Source: Pseudogemmobacter hezensis
Lineage (GTDB): Bacteria > Pseudomonadota > Alphaproteobacteria > Rhodobacterales > Rhodobacteraceae
Length of the DNA: 64,000 nucleotides
Direction of reading: 5' to 3'
Assembly: GCF_013155295.1 (NCBI RefSeq)
Contig: NZ_JABJXT010000008.1
Span: 140,910 to 204,909 of the forward strand
Part shown: piece by piece, positions 41,525 through 48,760 of the stretch
Numbering within the stretch: the stretch's first letter is position 1
Layout: each line of letters opens with the position of its first letter
Notes under the pieces: model-generated
What the model saw: the letters and a program-made list of their open reading frames with translations, nothing else
Database searches by the model: none
Told to the model about the DNA's origin: nothing
Made by a program: the position numbers and the translations under genes

Positions 41525-41716
41525 TCAGCCTGCCTCCGCCCGCTGCGAGGCGTACAGCATTGAGATCCCAGCATTCAGCCGAGCCAGTGCAGCTTCACAG
41601 CCCGCCCCCAGCGCTTTCCGGTCGTTGTCAGGCTGGTAGCGGGTGGTCATTTCGAGAAGCTGCAGCATATCGCGGGCGCTTGCGAGTTCATCCAAAGCGT
41701 CGAGGATGTCGCTCAT
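41525..41716 (-). CDS. Small helical early protein
   Basis: 63 residues, MSDILDALDELASARDMLQL, then CEAALARLNAGISMLYA. All-helical. A similar small gene set occurs at 46382-46776 in the second phage region. Unknown role. Confidence 0.6.
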   Translation of the reverse strand: MSDILDALDELASARDMLQLLEMTTRYQPDNDRKALGAGCEAALARLNAGISMLYASQRAEAG

Positions 41717-42087
41717 TCCGACACCCCCACCAATGCGCGGGCTTCGGCCCAGATTTCCTCGCCCCTTGCCCCGTCGCCGATTTCATGCTGGCCGTGGTAA
41801 CTGTAGGCCATGATCTTCCAGATCAGATCCATCGGCCCTTCCGAGGGAATATCCAGAATGTCGTCAGCAAGCTTAAAGGTTGCCATGCACCAACGGTCGC
41901 CATTCTCGTCGCTGCTGTCGCGCTCCATATCGGCAGTCCAGCCGTCGAGGCTACGCTTCCAAGCCAGATAGGCCTGCTGGACGGGGGTCTCCTCAAAATT
42001 GAGGACACATGCGGCCTTTACAGCCTGGGTGCCAAGGGATGCCGTGAGCGCGGCACCTGAGGCGATAAGAAGGTCACGACGCTGCAT
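41713..42087 (-). CDS. Tat-exported phage protein 1
   Basis: 124 residues. The N-terminus MQRRDLLIASGAALTASLG has the twin-arginine pattern and hydrophobic core of a Tat signal, cleaved near VKA. The mature domain ETPVQQAYLAWKRSLDGWTA, RDSSDENGDRWCMATFKLAD and DLIWKIMAYSYHGQHEIGDG is almost identical to that of the protein at 63015-63383, whose signal differs. No family recognised. Export by Tat is unusual for an early phage gene; roles in superinfection exclusion or host modification are speculative. Confidence 0.7.
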   Translation of the reverse strand: MQRRDLLIASGAALTASLGTQAVKAACVLNFEETPVQQAYLAWKRSLDGWTADMERDSSDENGDRWCMATFKLADDILDIPSEGPMDLIWKIMAYSYHGQHEIGDGARGEEIWAEARALVGVSE

Positions 42088-42319
42088 GGCTGGCCTCCTC
42101 CTTAGCCTCCCGGAGCGCCGCCCAGGTCGTCAACTGCTGGCGCTCGGCGACTTCGACGCAATGCTCGATCATGCGGATCATCACATTGATGCTCAGGGCA
42201 TCGGGGTGCGTTTGCGTGATGCAGGCGCTCTCCATGCTGATCTGATAGAGGGCGTTCACCAGTCCCTTGATGTCGGAAAGGTGGCCGTCTGTGGCGTTGA
42301 GGCCGTCATAAACGCTCAT
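42074..42319 (-). CDS. Small helical early protein
   Basis: 81 residues starting MSVYDGLNATDGHLSDIKGL. Helices with ALYQISMESACITQTHPDAL and MIRMIEHCVEVAERQQL. Overlaps the AlpA-like gene (ATGA) and the Tat gene by 14 bp. Unknown. Confidence 0.6.
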   Translation of the reverse strand: MSVYDGLNATDGHLSDIKGLVNALYQISMESACITQTHPDALSINVMIRMIEHCVEVAERQQLTTWAALREAKEEASHAAS

Positions 42320-42513
42320 GCCGCCACCTCCCGGCTTGCCAGCCATGCGAGGATTTCGGCCTGCACCCAGAACCGGCGCTGACCGATCATGCGGGCCTTC
42401 GGGAAGCCGAGTTCCGGGCGGCGGGTCCAGCGTTCCAGCGCCGAGAGCGAGATATCGCCACACAGGACGCGAACGCGCTGCGAGGGGATCAGTTGAATAT
42501 TATTCGGCTGCAT
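42316..42513 (-). CDS. AlpA-like HTH protein, probable excisionase/regulator
   Basis: 65 residues. SALERWTRRPELGFPKARMI, then GQRRFWVQAEILAWLASRE is the winged-helix pattern of AlpA/MerR-type phage excisionases (recognition helix, wing, and the W-x-x-x-E-I-L-A-W helix). It lies second in the leftward early operon and near the integrase. It may bind the attR arm repeats and steer excision. Confidence 0.72.
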   Translation of the reverse strand: MQPNNIQLIPSQRVRVLCGDISLSALERWTRRPELGFPKARMIGQRRFWVQAEILAWLASREVAA

Positions 42514-42733
42514 GCGAGGGTGCCTCCGAATGGTCTTTGTGGGCCTTCACGGCAGCGGGGGTCGCGTCGCCAAACTCAGCCCCCGTTGCCTCTTCCAGCA
42601 CCTTGACCAGATGCGCGTTGAACGTCCGCCCGGCGCGGATCGCTTGGATTTTTGCCTCAGTCACGAGACTGCGAGGCAGGCGCATGGTTGTAACCACGAC
42701 CTCCTCTTTCGCCAGAGTTTGCCTAGAATTCAT
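42500..42733 (-). CDS. Ribbon-helix-helix regulator, Cro-like position
   Basis: 77 residues. VVVTTMRLPRSLVTEAKIQA and NAHLVKVLEEATG fit a ribbon-helix-helix DNA-binding domain. It is the first gene of the leftward early operon, divergent from the Arc-type repressor, with AGGAGG before its ATG. By position it should act like Cro. Confidence 0.7.
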   Translation of the reverse strand: MNSRQTLAKEEVVVTTMRLPRSLVTEAKIQAIRAGRTFNAHLVKVLEEATGAEFGDATPAAVKAHKDHSEAPSHAAE

Positions 42734-42877
42734 GATCTAGCCTCCTTGATGCCAACTTAGCACCATATTTGGCCGCCTCGGTCATGATGTCAATTCGGAA
42801 TACATGCCCCTTTGGCATTAATTGCAAATCGGCATAACATCGTCTAACAGTGCCTAACGAGTGCGGAGAAAAAAATC
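42734..42877. promoter_or_regulatory. Divergent early/repressor promoter and operator region
   Basis: 144 bp between the two RHH genes. It contains the dyad TTTGGCATTAATTGCAAA (42811-42828), a related TGATGCCAACTTAGCACC to its left (about 42749), and a tandem CTAACAGTGC/CTAACGAGTGC near the right gene. These are plausible operators for the two ribbon-helix-helix proteins; promoters are not resolved. Confidence 0.55.
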
Positions 42878-43279
42878 ATGGCAGAGCGCGAGCTTTATCC
42901 GAGCGAGAAGCAAGAGCGGTTCATTGTTCGGTTTCCGGACGGGATGCGCGACCGAATCAAAGCCGCCGCGGAAGCCAACAACCGCTCGATGAACGCCGAG
43001 ATAGTGGCGACGCTTGAAGAAAAGTATCCTTCTGAGCCTCCAGATCTCGGAACAATCTTTCATGAACTCGCACAGCTCTCAGGCGTCCTGAACATGATGA
43101 CTGAGAAGGACAGGCGTGACGCCGTTGCCACCAAGCTAAAAGACCTTGAGCGTCGGGGCGCTCAGGACATCAACATCTTCATAGATAATAACGCACTGGA
43201 GCTTGTAGTTGGCAACGGAGGCATAAGGTCCATCATTGGCCTTGATGACCCAGCAGAGGATTATGGCGAGGAAGCCTGA
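42878..43279 (+). CDS. Arc-family repressor, probable lysogeny regulator
   Basis: 133 residues. RFIVRFPDGMRDRIKAAAEA and NNRSMNAEIVATLEEKYP are a textbook Arc/Mnt ribbon-helix-helix domain (1-60). The C-terminal 70 residues (coiled-coil-like, then NIFIDNNALELVVGNGGI) may oligomerise. No LexA-type autoproteolysis motif is seen, so induction would not follow the usual RecA route. Transcribed rightwards; its 3' end overlaps the integrase 3' end by 47 bp (convergent). Confidence 0.8.
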   Translation: MAERELYPSEKQERFIVRFPDGMRDRIKAAAEANNRSMNAEIVATLEEKYPSEPPDLGTIFHELAQLSGVLNMMTEKDRRDAVATKLKDLERRGAQDINIFIDNNALELVVGNGGIRSIIGLDDPAEDYGEEA

Positions 43280-44510
43280 CCACATTCCCAGATTTTCCAG
43301 GACTGCCCTCGACCAGCTCGGCGACAAACCGCGCCCATGCCTCCAGCGCCTCGCGCTTCTCGTCGGCATAGTCGTGCCGCTGGTAGACCGCGACGATACC
43401 GCCGCCCGTGCCTGAAACGTGGTTCAGCACCGCCTCTGTGACGCGCACGGGGATGCCGAGCCGGGCCATGCCGGTCGCAGCTGTGCGGCGCAGATCGTGC
43501 CAGGTCCAGTGCGGGATATCGACCGCCTCGCCGCGCTCTTTCTCGGCCGCTGCCAGCATCCGGGCATGAAGATGGTCACGCCCCTTTGAAAAGCCCGAGA
43601 CAGGCGTGGTGCCGGTGGTGGTGAAGATCCAGCGCACCCGGCCAGCTTCATCCGCGATCCGGTCAATGCCCTCCAGAACCGCCGCAGCAGCGCCAGAGAG
43701 GGGCAGGACATGCGCTCGCCCGTTCTTGGTGCGCTCTGCGGTCATGTGCCACTCGCCAGCCCTAATTTCAGCGTCTGTGATTTCCGCGACCTCGTTGCGA
43801 CGCTGTCCTGTCAGCAGCAACATCTTGCCGAATGGCCCCCAGGGGAAAAGCTCCGCCTCACAGGCAGCCCAGAGCCAGCGGATCTCGTCGTCAGTCAGAA
43901 CGCGCTCGCGGACCTTCTCTTTCGCGGGGGCCTTGACGGACAGGGTCGGCGGCACCTCGATCACGTCCCGGTCAGCGCACCAGTTGAAAAACTTACTCAG
44001 ATAGGCGCGGATGCGGTTGGCGGTCGTGGCCTTTCCCTGGTCTGTGATGCCGTCCAGCAAGTCGAGAACATCGCGCTTTGTGATGGTCTGGATCTCGCGC
44101 TCGCCCCATACCGGGATGATGTAGCTCTGGAACTGGCGCATCACCTCGTCACCGGATCGCAGGCCGCGAAGGTGGCGCTTCTCAAACAGCTCGATCTGGA
44201 CGCGGACCTTGTTCTTATCGTCCGCCTCCTTGGGGGCTTTGGCGGCCTTGACCTCTGCCGAAGGGTCGCGGCCCTCAGAGGCGGCAGCCAGAGCATCGCG
44301 GGCGCGTTGGCGGGCCTCGGCCAGCAGCAGGACGGGGTATGGGCCCAGCGTCATTCTGCGGTGTGTTCCCCCGTGCCGATATCGGACCTGCCAGCCCTTC
44401 TTTCCTGTCGGCTGCACAATGAAATAAAGGCCGGTGCAGAGGTCGTCAGGGATTTCCTGGCGGCGATCTGTCGGCTGAAGCCTGTCCACGTTCTGCGCCG
44501 TCAGCTTCAT
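43233..44510 (-). CDS. int: Tyrosine integrase of prophage 1
   Basis: 425 residues, P4-type. An N-terminal DUF4102 arm-binding domain (GLYFIVQPTGKKGWQVRYRH, HRRMTLGPYPVLLLAEAR), a core-binding helical domain, and the catalytic domain with LLLTGQRRNEVAEI (Arg), HDLRRTAAT (His-x-x-Arg), VLNHVSG (His) and VAVYQRHDY (Tyr). It integrates into the tRNA-Thr 3' part. Convergent with the repressor gene. The ATG at 44510 is used (a second in-frame start lies 6 bp upstream). Confidence 0.95.
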   Translation of the reverse strand: MKLTAQNVDRLQPTDRRQEIPDDLCTGLYFIVQPTGKKGWQVRYRHGGTHRRMTLGPYPVLLLAEARQRARDALAAASEGRDPSAEVKAAKAPKEADDKNKVRVQIELFEKRHLRGLRSGDEVMRQFQSYIIPVWGEREIQTITKRDVLDLLDGITDQGKATTANRIRAYLSKFFNWCADRDVIEVPPTLSVKAPAKEKVRERVLTDDEIRWLWAACEAELFPWGPFGKMLLLTGQRRNEVAEITDAEIRAGEWHMTAERTKNGRAHVLPLSGAAAAVLEGIDRIADEAGRVRWIFTTTGTTPVSGFSKGRDHLHARMLAAAEKERGEAVDIPHWTWHDLRRTAATGMARLGIPVRVTEAVLNHVSGTGGGIVAVYQRHDYADEKREALEAWARFVAELVEGSPGKSGNVVRLPRHNPLLGHQGQ

Positions 44511-44547
44511 AATCAAATGGTCCTTTCGGCAATCAAAAGGTCGCTCT

Positions 44548-44567
44548 GGGGAACAAACTGGGGAACA
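44548..44567. repeat. Right-arm GGGGAACA repeats (two copies)
   Basis: Direct copies at 44548-44555 and 44560-44567, 12 bp apart, matching the three copies inside attL. Probable arm-type sites. Confidence 0.55.
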
Positions 44568-44585
44568 GAGTAGACCGTAGCGCCC

Positions 44586-44677
44586 GATATTGAGCGATAC
44601 GGAATGACACTGATATTGTCAATAAATGTCGCAAAAATAATGGCTTGCAGGACTGGCTTCGATATTGTCCGATATTG
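44586..44677. repeat. GATATTG repeats in the attR arm (four copies)
   Basis: GATATTG at 44586, 44612, 44661 and 44671, all in one orientation, between the integrase gene and the att core. They may bind the AlpA-like protein or integrase. They are absent on the left arm. Confidence 0.55.
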
Positions 44678-44695
44678 ACCGAAATACGACCCGGC

Positions 44696-44750
44696 CTGAT
44701 TTGTAATCAGAGGGTCGGCGGTTCAAGTCCGTCTGGGGGCACCATAAAAT
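44696..44750 (+). repeat. attR core of prophage 1 (55 bp)
   Basis: Perfect copy of 5802-5856. Only the 3' part of tRNA-Thr is present, so it is not a functional tRNA. Confidence 0.92.
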
Positions 44751-45536
44751 ACAAACAAGAATTTGCGCGAAGCCCGCGGATTTTCAGAAAAATCAGTGTG
44801 CCATGCCTGGCGTGTCACGCATAATTTATTTGGCAAATGTGCCATAGCTTTCCGCAACTCCTGGCCGGATTAGCTAGCCCGAATCATTGTTGCGCGACTT
44901 AGATTCTGGACAAATGCAGTCCAGCTTCCGGACAAAATTTTCCCCGTCAGGTTTCAGGGAATCGATCCAGACGCCTGACTGCTGACAGGCAAAACGCCCA
45001 GCAAAGCCCTGATGACGGTTTTCACGCCCCCATCAGCGCGAGGGCTTCATCAGCCTCGACCACGTCATCTTCCGGGTGGATGATTGGATTACGATAGCTG
45101 GGGGAACTGGTTTAAAAACCGCCGCCTCCTGAGGCCGACCGAGAACGCCCCGCCCACTGAAGCAAAGGCGAACGCCTAAAGCAGAGGCAAACTTCTATGC
45201 CGCTCAGGAAACTGAGCCCATGGCCGCGTAACGAACCATAATCAGCCTCGGGCAAACACCGCGCGGTTCGCCCTACCCTGAGAACCAGACCAGACAGATC
45301 ATCCAACCTGGCACAGAAATCGGCCCTCGGCGTCGATCCCTGAGAGGAACGCGGCCCGCCTGCACTTTCCCCATCCCCGGCTTTCGCTTATTTACCAAAG
45401 CCTCGCCCCTGTCGATGCAGGAGCACAGGTATCCTGATGCTGATGTAAATAACTGGTTGGCATCCGGTTCAGCAATCAGTAATCAGGTTCTCGCAGAGCA
45501 CATGATCGCTGTCAGCGCGGTTGTGCAAGCAAAGAC
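44751..45536. other. Gene-free host DNA between attR and tRNA-Ser
   Basis: No convincing gene. One short minus-strand tail (NPIIHPEDDVVEADEALALM at about 45020-45090) may be the end of a decayed gene. The interval between two tRNAs looks like a worn integration hotspot. Confidence 0.5.
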
Positions 45537-45624
<88 letters not shown>

Positions 45625-45803
45625 AACATCCCTGAAATCGTTAGATAATTTCACGGATCGGGCGATATACCCGCCTATAATCCCGCCATCCTATTTGCGA
45701 TTGGGTGCTATCCGTTGCAATAATGGACGGGCCGTTCACCAGCCACCCCGGCACCTTTCCGAAAATCTCCAATTAAGTCATATCTTGTAAAAAGGCCCAC
45801 ACG

Positions 45804-46328
45804 CTAGTCTCCCCTGATGGGCCAAAGTCGGAGCCCCCCCGGTGCCCGCGCTCGCTCCGGCCCCCGCTGGGCGTTCGATCCGGCCTCACGCATCGGCCTG
45901 CACCTTCTGCCACGAGGCCCCCCCCCCGGCATGTCCAGCGAGGCCTTGAGCCGTGACAGCGCCAATGCTCGGGCCGCCTCATGGGCAAGCCCGCGGCTCT
46001 TATCCTTGGCGCACTGCATAGAATAGGCGGCGCGGCCTGACACGTCGACACCCACGGCCAGCCATGTCACGCCACCGAGCAGCACTCTCTTCTCTCCCTC
46101 ATGACGCGGGAAGGCGCTGGCCTCTGCCTCAGACAAGGGCACGGCCATAGGTTCGCCACCTGCCTGCATAATGCGGTTGAAGGCCCGTTCAAGCACCGCG
46201 ATGGCAATGGGATCGGTCACGGGCAGCATGGCGTTCCCGTCATAGTCGAAGCAGCAGTGGGCCAGCATGGCAGCATTGGCTGCGGCATTGCGCTTCATAG
46301 CGCGGCGCTGGTTGCGGTTCTTGTTCAT
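45804..46328 (-). CDS. Hypothetical early phage protein with a G10 tract
   Basis: 174 residues as read. The first 130 (AAANAAMLAHCCFDYDGNAM, RKH-rich start, SRGLAHEAARALALSRLKAS) look coding. After a run of ten G (minus strand, plus positions 45918-45927) the sequence becomes Arg/Pro-rich and non-conserved, suggesting that the run has changed the frame and the true C-terminus lies in another frame. Function unknown. Confidence 0.52.
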   Translation of the reverse strand: MNKNRNQRRAMKRNAAANAAMLAHCCFDYDGNAMLPVTDPIAIAVLERAFNRIMQAGGEPMAVPLSEAEASAFPRHEGEKRVLLGGVTWLAVGVDVSGRAAYSMQCAKDKSRGLAHEAARALALSRLKASLDMPGGGPRGRRCRPMREAGSNAQRGPERARAPGGLRLWPIRGD

Positions 46329-46381
46329 GCGGCGGCCCTCGTTTCCCGGCGCTCGGCAAGCTGCACCTCGTCAAGCACCTG

Positions 46382-46552
46382 TTAACCCAGAGCGGTGGCA
46401 AGGGCCATTACCTCGCACAGGTGGCCCAGAGCCTCGGCCTGGCTGCGTTGGCTGCCCCCGATCTGACGCAGGACGGTGGCGCTCATGGCGACCAGAGCGA
46501 TGCACTGGCGCATGTTCATGACAGCATCGCCGGAAAACGTGGCGTCCCTCAT
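46382..46552 (-). CDS. 56-residue helical early protein
   Basis: Starts MRDATFSGDAVMNMRQCIAL and continues VLRQIGGSQRSQAEALGHLC. It shares an ATGA overlap with the 75-residue gene upstream. It resembles the small helical genes of the prophage 1 early region in size and layout. Confidence 0.5.
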   Translation of the reverse strand: MRDATFSGDAVMNMRQCIALVAMSATVLRQIGGSQRSQAEALGHLCEVMALATALG

Positions 46553-46776
46553 GCCCGGCCCCCCAGCCCTGCGGATGCCTGATACCCGGCGATGCGGGCC
46601 TGTCCCTCGGCCACCAACTGGCGCACCTCGGCGTCACAACCCAGCCTCTCGGCCAAGAGCAGGAGGGAGCCGCCAGCGAGGGCCGCATGTTCATGCACCG
46701 AAACGAGGGTCTGGGTCACATCGGTGCGGTTGGTCCGGTCGGTAGCCTCGATCAGGGTCCGGTTGATAAGGCTCAT
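46549..46776 (-). CDS. 75-residue helical early protein
   Basis: MSLINRTLIEATDRTNRTDV, then a helix HAALAGGSLLLLAERLGCDA. Possibly a regulator; no family. It lies just downstream of the broken lysozyme, an unnatural neighbour, so a deletion junction lies near 46780-46866. Confidence 0.55.
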   Translation of the reverse strand: MSLINRTLIEATDRTNRTDVTQTLVSVHEHAALAGGSLLLLAERLGCDAEVRQLVAEGQARIAGYQASAGLGGRA

Positions 46777-46865
46777 GCCGATGGCGGTGGCGATCAGTTC
46801 GGGGTTGGCGGCCGGTTCGGCCAGAGCCTTTCCAGACCCATCCGGGCGCAGATAGGTGCGATGCC

Positions 46866-47081
46866 CCGCTTCACGCCTTTGGTCTCGCCATAGCAGACGG
46901 TCCAGACGGGCGGGCTGGCGATGCGGTCAAGGTTAGCCTCAAGCCACTCACCCTCCCAGGGGCCGACGAAGGCAGCCGCATCGATCAGCACGGCGGCGGC
47001 GCCGGTGGCGGCCGAGGATTTCGGGCGGGCAGCAAAAAGCCCCCCGAACCAGGCGAAAAGCCCGGTCAGGAATTTCAGCAT
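46866..47081 (-). pseudogene. Truncated endolysin, N-terminal third only
   Basis: The first ~70 codons match the two intact lysozymes (through WTVCYGETKGVK); then the sequence diverges into unrelated DNA and about 110 codons are missing. Glu43 is kept, but Asp52 sits in a changed context (EANLDRIAS). The promoter-proximal terminator and ribosome site are intact, so a short non-functional product could be made. Confidence 0.78.
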
Positions 47082-47095
47082 GTCGTTCTCCAATT

Positions 47096-47120
47096 AAAAA
47101 GGGCCCGCGAAAGCGAGCCC
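47096..47120 (-). terminator. Lysis-leader terminator, copy at the truncated lysozyme
   Basis: GGGCTCGC-TTTC-GCGGGCCC followed by TTTTT on the minus strand, directly before the lysozyme ribosome site. Confidence 0.62.
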
Positions 47121-47167
47121 TTGGGGTAAAGGATTGAATCCGCACTGCTGCGCCGCATATTCGGCGC

Positions 47168-47434
47168 ATGTTCGGGATCAGTTTTCACAAGCGCTTGCGC
47201 GACATGCGGGATCGGACGATCCGCCAGCCGGACTATCGGGCCGTCTATGGCCACACGCTGATGGTCGCGCATATGGCTGGCCATCTTATCGCCGATGATC
47301 ACCCGGGCTGGGCGAGGATCGAGGACGCGGTCCATGCCGCCCGAGGCGGAGACCTTTCAGCTCTGGATACCATTGAGCGCGAAATCGCCCGGATGATGGG
47401 CGACGGTGTCAAACCGCCCCGGCTGACGGAATAA
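47168..47434 (+). CDS. 88-residue hypothetical protein, copy A
   Basis: Basic N-terminus MFGISFHKRLRDMRDRTIRQ, then VYGHTLMVAHMAGHLIADDH with several His, and an acidic C-terminus. Near-identical copy at 53031-53297. It is divergent from the lysozyme gene, 90 bp away. Histidine spacing (H-x-x-x-x-x-x-H-x-x-x-H) could bind metal; speculative. Confidence 0.62.
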   Translation: MFGISFHKRLRDMRDRTIRQPDYRAVYGHTLMVAHMAGHLIADDHPGWARIEDAVHAARGGDLSALDTIEREIARMMGDGVKPPRLTE

Positions 47435-47561
47435 GCCTGCTCAATCGCGGCGTGTCAGCCGCAGATGTACGCGCGGCAGCCGGGCAAGGTCAGGTATCGC
47501 GGTATGGACTCCACGGCTGCCCGTCGGCTATCCCGCCAAAAATCAAATGGGAGGCTCCGAA

Positions 47562-47951
47562 ATGACAAAAGCCAGGCTGTCGTCGGCAAAGATCGCAATA
47601 TCTGCACTTCTGGTATCACTTATGGGCGCAAGTAGCGCAGCCGCCAGCGATCCTGCTGGCACCTACAGCGTTGATGGCCTCAATCCCGGCGGTGAGAGTG
47701 GCTATACAGGCACGGTCACAGTCAAGCCAACCGGCCAGACCTTCGCTGTCACCTGGGAAGTCGAGGGGCACACAATGGAAGGAACTGCGGTTGTCGCGCA
47801 TGTTCAGCCGCTGGTGCTTTCTGTCGCATTTGGCTCTGGCGACAGTTACGGGGTCGCCGTTCTTCAGGCTCAGGCAGATGAGACATGGGTTGGAACCTGG
47901 GCACTGCACGGGGAATCCGTCTATGGCGCAGAGGTTTGGACGCCACAGTAA
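47562..47951 (+). CDS. Small secreted protein, copy A
   Basis: 129 residues from the ATG at 47562, which has GGGAGG 7 bases upstream. The signal peptide (AISALLVSLMGASSAAA) is cleaved near AAS. The mature part is a Gly/Thr-rich beta domain: DPAGTYSVDGLNPGGESGYT and TGQTFAVTWEVEGHTMEGTA. A homologue starts with GTG at 53399. The pair suggests selection for dosage or simple carry-over in the duplication. Confidence 0.76.
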   Translation: MTKARLSSAKIAISALLVSLMGASSAAASDPAGTYSVDGLNPGGESGYTGTVTVKPTGQTFAVTWEVEGHTMEGTAVVAHVQPLVLSVAFGSGDSYGVAVLQAQADETWVGTWALHGESVYGAEVWTPQ

Positions 47952-48193
47952 CTGCAGCTTTCTGCCGCGCGCAGATTGCTCCAGCTCCTGTCACTGACCG
48001 ACATATCCCTGCGCGCCAGATAGGCGATCAGGCCAGCGCTCAATTCAGCCGTTATGATACACCGCTGCGCATTTTCGCGAGATATGCAAAAACGCCCGGC
48101 ACTGTGGCCGGACGTGACGTGGAAGTGCTTGCGCCTCAGAGGGCGCGGGTGTCAGCTATGCGGGATGGAGCTGCCCTTCAGATGGACCTGTAA

Positions 48194-48619
48194 CTACTCA
48201 GCCGGGCTGAATTTCAGGATCCCTGCAATTTTGGGTGCGCCAGTGGAATCAGAAGGGTGAGAGACGCCGTCCATCACCATGACTTCAGGAAAATCAAACG
48301 GACTGACACCTTCGATACATGCGACGTTAATTCCAAACTGACCTGGGTTCGAGCGCCGCTGATGGTGGGTGTAGATACCGCATGTCTTGCAGAAATAGTG
48401 CTTCGCGGTTCCGGTATTGAACTGATAAAGTGTCAGAATTTCGTCTCCTTTGACGAATTCAATATCTGAAAGCTGCGCCGAAACAGCGATGGCGCCCCGC
48501 ATCCGGCAATAGGAGCATGAGCAACGCCGGATCGTGTTGAACTCATCGGTCAGACGCACCTTGAACTGGACTGAGCCGCAATGGCAAGCTGCGTTGTGCT
48601 GACGTCGTGAGGTGTTCAT
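48194..48619 (-). CDS. GFA/CENP-V-domain protein
   Basis: 141 residues. Zinc motifs of the glutathione-dependent formaldehyde-activating fold: ACHCGSVQF, RRCSCSYCRMRG, and HYFCKTCGIYTHHQ; then NVACIEGVSPFDFPEVMVMD. Members may conjugate formaldehyde with glutathione or bind other thiol substrates; the substrate here is unknown. It is a bacterial metabolic gene inside the phage-derived region, so it is cargo or trapped host DNA. Confidence 0.88.
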   Translation of the reverse strand: MNTSRRQHNAACHCGSVQFKVRLTDEFNTIRRCSCSYCRMRGAIAVSAQLSDIEFVKGDEILTLYQFNTGTAKHYFCKTCGIYTHHQRRSNPGQFGINVACIEGVSPFDFPEVMVMDGVSHPSDSTGAPKIAGILKFSPAE

Positions 48620-48760
48620 CGGTTATCTACCCGCTGCATGGCAATCAACTTAGAATACCGTGTCCGACCGTCCGCAACGGGCCAAAGCGCCGTTGCGTGC
48701 CCCATGTGATCACCAGCGCCTCAGATCGGGCCAATGGTATCAGCTATGCGGACAAAGCGG

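Larger units (their letters stand above)
5802..44750. mobile_element. Prophage 1, complete siphovirus-type prophage in tRNA-Thr
   Basis: A 38.9-kb element bounded by perfect 55-bp att repeats, with a tyrosine integrase next to attR. It contains complete modules for lysogeny control, replication, HK97-type packaging and head, long non-contractile tail, and lysis. Most genes are on the minus strand with ATGA overlaps. Plus-strand islands (6135-9166, the Hint gene at 33219, the repressor at 42878) are cargo or control genes. No structural gene appears broken, so it may be inducible. Confidence 0.93.
46868..47960. repeat. Direct repeat copy A (about 1.1 kb)
   Basis: The lysozyme N-terminus, the 88-residue gene and the secreted 129-residue gene are repeated in the same order and orientation at 52731-53797 with high identity. 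The copies differ mainly by a 26-bp shorter spacer in copy B. Confidence 0.85.

Noticed and set aside
44696..44750. Possible second tRNA-Thr gene
   Set aside because: Only the 3' part is present; there is no acceptor 5' strand or D-arm. It is the attR core.
45112..45306. Minus-strand open frame between attR and tRNA-Ser
   Set aside because: Low-complexity end (SASGGGGF), no ribosome site, no motif.
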